From assembly GCA_009363875.1 (NCBI GenBank), contig CM018695.1, forward strand, positions 44,307,150 through 44,371,149: DNA of 64,000 nt. Reading direction: 5' to 3'. Below are positions 58,680-64,000 of this stretch, piece after piece. Every line of letters begins with the position of its first letter. Position 1 is the stretch's first letter. The notes under the pieces are model-generated. The model was not told the origin of the DNA, searched no databases, and was given only the letters and a program-made list of their open reading frames with translations. Position numbers and translations under genes: made by a program. This DNA comes from Mikania micrantha. Taxonomy: Eukaryota > Streptophyta > Magnoliopsida > Asterales > Asteraceae.

Positions 58680-60448
58680 AACAATGTAACAAGCCAAAGA
58701 AGATGGGGAACAAGAATCCCTTCCAGAATCAAAGATCTGCTGCTGCAAACCCAGAAAGAAGATTAGTACCAATTGAGACTCCTTCTCATGCTAGTTCATC
58801 AAATGCAAACAAGGCCCTAATGGTTCAGAATGATGAAGGAGAGAACTGAGATTTCAAATTCAATTCTGATAAGGGAGCATATGAGAAAGCCTGTGTTGCA
58901 GAAATTAAGGAAGTTGCTGAACCTATTGCAGAATGTGATTCAGAAGCAATGAAGACTAGGCTGGATGAATCACTAGGATCATAATACGAAAGCAGCTCAG
59001 ATTCTGAAACTCAAGGAGAGACGGATATTGATTCTGAAGATCAGCAAGCTACAAAATTTGCTTTGATGGTAGATATTGTTGCTTCATCTCAAACTGGTCA
59101 GGTATATGATGAATGCTCATCATCTAATTACAGATGCTTTCATTGTGTTGACCTTGAAAGTAAGGTCTTGGCTTATCAGGAGCATAATGTAGACCTGATC
59201 AGCGATATCAACCAATGTATAGAGGAAAATCGTGTTTTAAAATCAAATGAGAAAGATTTTCAAGCTAGAATTTATTTATTAAATAGGCAATTACATGAGG
59301 TTGAGATCGTTGTGCTTAATAAGCAAGATGCTATCAGTTCTTATCTCAACATCATTAATGAGACAAAGAAGAAGCTAGCCATAGTCGAATGTGACTATGA
59401 GACTTTGAGTCAAAAGCTCAAGACCTATGAGAGTACTTCATATATCATTGAGCACATGATCAGTGATGGCTGATCTGAATGGGAAGGGTAAAGAAGCATA
59501 CTACAACCACTGTCCTCCACCGGTTCTAAATTGTTTTGTAAATTCACCTAATGACAAAGAAATTAAAGATTTTCAAGTTAAAACTCCATTAGTAATTGAT
59601 CATATTGGAGTCATTTCAGATATGGGTTCTTCATTGTCTGAAGAATCATTTGTGCAAGGAGTGGTTAGGGATTGTGTCTCTGATTCTGAGGATGATTCTG
59701 ATTCTTCACCTCATGTGTCCATTGTTAAGAATCAGACATCTTGTGTCAAAAAGGTTGACCCACTCTCATTAAAGACAAATTTGTCTTCAAAATTCTCCAA
59801 CGCAATAGGCTTTGTGAAGGCTTCACAAGAGGGTGAATTGAAGCAAGTGGGTCCAACAAGACTGACAATCTTGTTTTTAATAGGACTAAGGGTTTGGGTT
59901 TAAACATGATAAGACAAAATCAACTGATTTTAATAGAAACCAAGTTTCTAAAGTTCCAAACAAACAGCTTCAGAATAAAACTAAACAGTTCTTTTCTAAA
60001 GATAAACGAGCTTGTTTTTAATGTCGTGCATTAGGACACTTTGCTGTCCTAAGTTGGTTAGACCTCAGTTTGCACCATATAGGTAAACAAATCAGTCTGA
60101 TGTTAAGGAGGTCAAATTTGTTCATCACTTACCTCAAGTCAACTCCAAACACCCACCTCCCATCAAATCTCAAGATAACGGTAACAGTGTAATAGTTGAT
60201 CAAGATGTACCCAAGATTGTTCCTGTCAAACAATCCAAGCCATCTTCTGTCTATTTGAAAAACTCTTTCGATAAAAACACCATCTGGAAGGCTAAGTTTT
60301 CTGAGACTTCAGCCTCAAACATTGAAAATTCTTTAAACCTTCCTGATAAAATGACTTCAGATAGGCAATGGATTGAGATGAAAATCCTAGACTTATTGGG
60401 AAAACCCTAGACTGTAAGGCTTGGGTTCCCAATTTAAACTAATGATTC
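58680..60448 (+). pseudogene. gag: Second Sirevirus copy: gag 3' part, broken
   Basis: It aligns with the first copy from about 7756 onward, so the first zinc knuckle, gag core, leader and 5' LTR are missing. The middle region is open at 59063-59473 and has heptad-like sequence (LAYQEHNVDLISDIN…). Stops and frame changes occur at about 58848, 58982, 59465 and 59902 and around the second zinc knuckle (about 60015-60055), whose pattern is broken. It ends AWVPNLN followed by TAA TGA (60440-60445), the same tandem-stop arrangement as in the first copy. Confidence 0.82.
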
Positions 60449-63066
60449 ATGTATGTGCAGATTGTCCCAAATGCTGCTCTTAACATCACTTGGATTGTTG
60501 ATAGTGGGGCATCAAGGCACATGACTGGAGACATATCTCTTCTAACGAATGTAAATCCAATTAAAGGAGGATATGTAGCTTTTGCTGGTGACAAAGTAGG
60601 TTTTATTACAGGAGAAGGAATTCTTTCAAATGGTCAAGTTTCATTTGACAAAGTAAGGTATGTGAAGCAGCTAGAGTACAATCTTCTCTCTGTGTCACAA
60701 ATCTGTGACAAGAAGTACAAAGTTCTTTTTGATGATTCTAACTGCTACATTCTAAAGCAAGGTATCACCATTCCTGAAGACTGGATTTTGATGTCAGCTC
60801 CTAGAAAGCAGGATTTTTATGTTCTCAACATGGCCACAACTTCAACTACATCTTCTACAGCTTCATGTTTTATGTCTAAGGCAACAGAAAAAGATTCAAT
60901 CCTTTGGCATAAGAGGATGGGTCATTTGAGTCTACGCAAGATGAATCATTTGGTTCACAACAGTTTGGTTGAGGGAGTGACTTTAAAGAATTTCAAACTG
61001 TCTAATGTCTGCATATCATGCACGAAGGGAAAGCAAACCAAGCAGTCTCATAAGCTCAAAAAGTATCACTCAATTATTGTTCCACTTGAGCTTCTCCATA
61101 CGCATCTGTTCGGTCTGGTCAACCGCAAGAGCATCGCTGGAGATCAATATTGTTTAGTCATCACCGATTTGTACTCCAGATACTCTTGGGTGTTCTTTAT
61201 GAAGGAGAAATATGAAATGTTCAAGTGTATTCAGGTTCTTGTTGCTAAGTTGAATCATTCTATAAGCTCAAGATTAGGATGCTCAGAACAGATAACGGGA
61301 CAGAATTCAAGAATCATAAAATGGAGAATTATTGTAATGAACATGGAATTGTCCAATAATTTAGTGCTCCATATGTCCCTCAAATGAATGGTGTTGCTGA
61401 GCGCAAGAACATAATGTTAATTGAGGCTGCTCGGACTATGCTTGCTGATTCATTCCTTCCGGTTCAATTCTGGAATGAAGTAGTAGCAAATGCTTGTTAT
61501 AATTTGAACCGTGTGTTGATTGTGAGGAGACATGGGAAGACTTGCTTTGAATTGCTTCACAACAGAAAGCCAAATCTTAAGTATCTTGAACCTTTTTTTG
61601 CTCCATGCACAATGCTTAAGAAACATGAGTAAGGCAAGTTCAATGAGAAGGTGGAAGAATGCTATTTTCTTGGGTATAGCACTCCAAATAAAAGAGTATA
61701 CAACAGATCAACTCGTAATGTGGAGGAGTGGTACCATGTGGATGTTCAAAGATACACTATGCCACCACCTGGAAAGGGTCCAGACTGGATGTTCAATTAT
61801 TCTGACCATTTTTACTCATTCAATATGCCTCCCATGTATTCTGATGAAGATGTTGCTGTTCAAATGATGTATGATGCATAGAATGCACCTGATGAACCTG
61901 TGCAACCTTCATCAGTTCCAATTCCAATGCAGACACATGATGATAGTTCAGACTCAGAAGATCATCACTCTTATCCAGATGTTACAAAACCAAATGTTGA
62001 CAATGTAGTTCCGGCTCATGAGGATCTTAATATTAATAATCTTGATACAGAAGTTGTTCCTGCTCATCCGGTGGGTAGAATTAACAACATACATCCTCAA
62101 AGGAATATTATTGGAGATCTGAATGATGGAGTGAAGACCAGAAACCAATTATCTTCAGGTGGTCTTGATGGAGTGCCCATTCATGTTTTGTCTCCCAAGT
62201 TGAACCTAGAGCCATCACTGAAGCATTAAAAAAAGAATCATGGATAGATTATATGCAGGAATAGTTGCTGTAGTTTAAGAATATAGGAGTTTAGCAGCTT
62301 GTTGATAAACCTAAGGGTGCTAAAGTTATTGGCACCAGATGGGTTCTACGCTGCAAATGTGATGATCATGGAATCGTAGTTAGGAACAAAGCACGTTTGG
62401 TGGTGTAAGGATTCAGACAGATTGAGGGACTTGACTACAATAAAGTATTTGCACCGGTTGCTCGCCTTGAAGCAATCAAAAATTTCTTGGCTTATGCATC
62501 CTTCAAGAAATTTAAAGTTTATCAGATGGATGTCAAGAGTGCATTCCTTCATGGTGAGATTCAAGAAACTGTGTATGTCAATCAACCTCCCGGGTTTGAA
62601 GATCCATTATATCGTGACCAAGTCTACAAGTTGTACAAGGCCTTATATGGATTGCACCAAGCTCCACGAGCGTGCTATGAGACATTATCCACTCACCTTC
62701 TGAACAACGGGTTAAGAAGAGGTGTCATTGACTGCACATTATTCATTCAAGAAAAGGATGGAGAATTACTCTTGGTGCTAGTATATGTAGATGACATTAT
62801 CTTCGGATCCACAAATGATGTTTTTTGCAAAGCTTTTGAGAAGGTCATGAAAGAAACGTTTGAGGTGAGCTCCATGGGAGTGATGAAGTTCTTTCTTGGA
62901 TTGCAGGTGGATCAGTCTGAGGCAGAGATTTTTATTCATTAGACCAAGTATGTTGGTGACATTCTGAGCCGTTTCAGTATGTTGGATGCAAAACCTGCTG
63001 GTACCCCACTAGCTCTTAATCACGGGATTACTCCAGATGAAAAGGGGGAGTTAATTGATGCTACAC
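60449..63066 (+). pseudogene. pol: Second Sirevirus copy: pol, broken and truncated
   Basis: Protease (DSGASRHMTG near 60510) and the start of integrase (HKRMGHLSLRKMNH, CISCTKGKQ) are in one frame to about 61260, where a frameshift breaks the RTDNGTEF region. Further stops occur at about 61630, 61879 and 62227, with another frame change near 62200. RT has DVKSAFLHGEIQETVYVNQ and YVDDIIFGSTND near 62790. Here protease and integrase are joined without the extra T seen in the first copy. It ends at 63066 inside RT, at a point matching about 12100 in the first copy, where a copia LTR has inserted. Confidence 0.87.
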
Positions 63067-63765
63067 TGTTGAAACACAAGAACCTCGAGTAGTAGCTGTT
63101 TTACCAGGAACAAGGCTTTAGACACTTAGTCAAAGCTTTGGTTTTAGCTCCCTCTAAAGTTTTGCACAAAGTTATTTTCGTTGTTTTAGTTTTTTTCCTA
63201 GAAAGAGAGAAGAGAAGAGATAGAAAGCACAAGGAATTTTGGGGAAAGTAATTCAATATACTCAGAGAATGTTGGGACTTAAATACCCAAACATTCTGAG
63301 ATACAAGACAAGAAGTAATAAGACAAATAGCTGACATTGTTACAGACACTGATACAACAGCCTAGTACAAATACAAAGTCAACAACAACGGAAACAAGAG
63401 TTTTCAGCAGTCTTCAGGTCTTTCGAGGTTGAAGTAGATGTACTAGAGTTCAGCAGTTATTCTTTCGGAAGATGTTCATCGGAAGCTAATTAATTAATCA
63501 GTTATTCGGGAAGAGGAGATTGTCTTCCGAGTCATTTGACTTCTTCCGATGCAATGATTGTCTTCCAAAGGTGTCAAGATAAGCTATTGTCATCTGAGGT
63601 AGATAAGTTCAGTGGCACCTCTTTTTGGCGAAGCTTCCGCTAATGGCCTTCCAATACTGAAGCAGTTCTTCAATCGAAAGAGAAGCATCCATGACTTGTT
63701 GTTCCGCGGTTTTATTCAGGTGTCTAGCTTTAGTGGTTTTGCTCATCCGTCCTTATTTTCCAACA
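63067..63765 (-). repeat. 3' LTR of a minus-strand Ty1/copia element
   Basis: It begins TGTTGAAACAC and ends TTTTCCAACA on the plus strand (699 bp), with TGTTG/CAACA as inverted ends. On the minus strand a TATA-like TATTTAA (63279-63285) sits in the loop of a 15-bp inverted repeat (63261-63276 and 63286-63300). It interrupts the Sirevirus RT after CTACAC. The partner LTR lies beyond the window. Confidence 0.8.
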
Positions 63766-64000
63766 ATCTCCCTCTGGACTGATGAAGCCAAAACCTACTT
63801 ATTTTGTTTTAAAGCGAGACCAATTTTATTCCTAAGAGTTCGAACATAGTTCAAAACTTCATACTCTATATCAACATTGTCCAGAGTCTTGGGCTGCAGT
63901 TCCTTCATATCATCAGTTGGTAGGATGAGAATCTCATCTCAAATTGAGAAGAAAGCTCTTGAGCCATTATTTCTTTCAATGACCATACTCTTGGAGACAG
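63766..64000 (-). mobile_element. Interior of the same copia element, 3' end, cut by the window edge
   Basis: The minus strand reads AGTCCAGAGGGAGATTGT right at the LTR border, a classic copia polypurine tract. The next 220 bp show no pol motif, so the end of pol must lie farther right or be absent, as in a non-autonomous element. Confidence 0.65.

Noticed and set aside
58435..58713. 92-codon frame on the minus strand and 76-codon frame on the plus strand in the same place
   Set aside because: Neither matches a family I know; the minus-strand one runs past the Sirevirus junction at about 58680, which argues against a real gene.

Overview
The window is a stretch of plant nuclear genome made almost entirely of nested transposable elements. 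I see no host gene, tRNA or rRNA gene that I can support. The plant initiator-tRNA-Met primer binding site, Tekay-type Ty3/gypsy elements, Sirevirus-type Ty1/copia elements, a Tat-type element, a CACTA transposon and a hAT-type MITE all fit a eudicot. The style of the Tekay LTRs and of the extra ORF in the Sirevirus suggests Asteraceae, but that is an inference from remembered families, not a proof.

Layout. (1) 1-5490: AT-rich sequence ending in a polypurine tract, then a plus-strand Tekay-like LTR from 2319. (2) 5491-32796: a decayed Sirevirus-like copia element cut into that LTR. It has a 5' LTR, PBS, broken gag, broken pol, a 1.4 kb repeat-bearing spacer, a promoter-like module, a broken ~1,100-codon extra ORF and a truncated 3' LTR. 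(3) 17477-31388: a complete, young Tekay-like Ty3/gypsy element on the minus strand with 3,770-bp LTRs and an intact 1,514-residue Gag-Pol, inserted in frame position inside the Sirevirus extra ORF. (4) 32797-35566: another Tekay-like LTR that cuts off the Sirevirus 3' LTR. (5) 35567-36820: a minus-strand copia integrase fragment. (6) 36821-39895: a decayed plus-strand Tat-type gypsy element. (7) 39896-46583: a decayed minus-strand chromovirus inserted in the Tat integrase. (8) 46584-53646: a non-autonomous CACTA-like element carrying an array of eight ~251-bp repeats. (9) 53647-56479: a minus-strand LTR-like region. (10) 57818-58086: a hAT-type MITE with an 8-bp target duplication. (11) 58680-63066: a second, truncated Sirevirus copy. 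(12) 63067-64000: the 3' LTR and start of the interior of a minus-strand copia element leaving the window.

The order of events can be read from the nesting: gypsy LTR (2319) before Sirevirus before the young Tekay element; Tat before chromovirus. The only element that still looks able to make all its proteins is the one at 17477-31388. The most interesting signals are non-coding: (a) each LTR family carries its own cluster of short GC-rich or palindromic motifs; (b) two LTR families contain repeated hairpins whose stems change in a compensating way; (c) the Sirevirus extra ORF is preceded by a second copy of the LTR-style layout (palindromes, TATA box, leader, candidate intron). All coordinates of decayed elements are from reading by eye.
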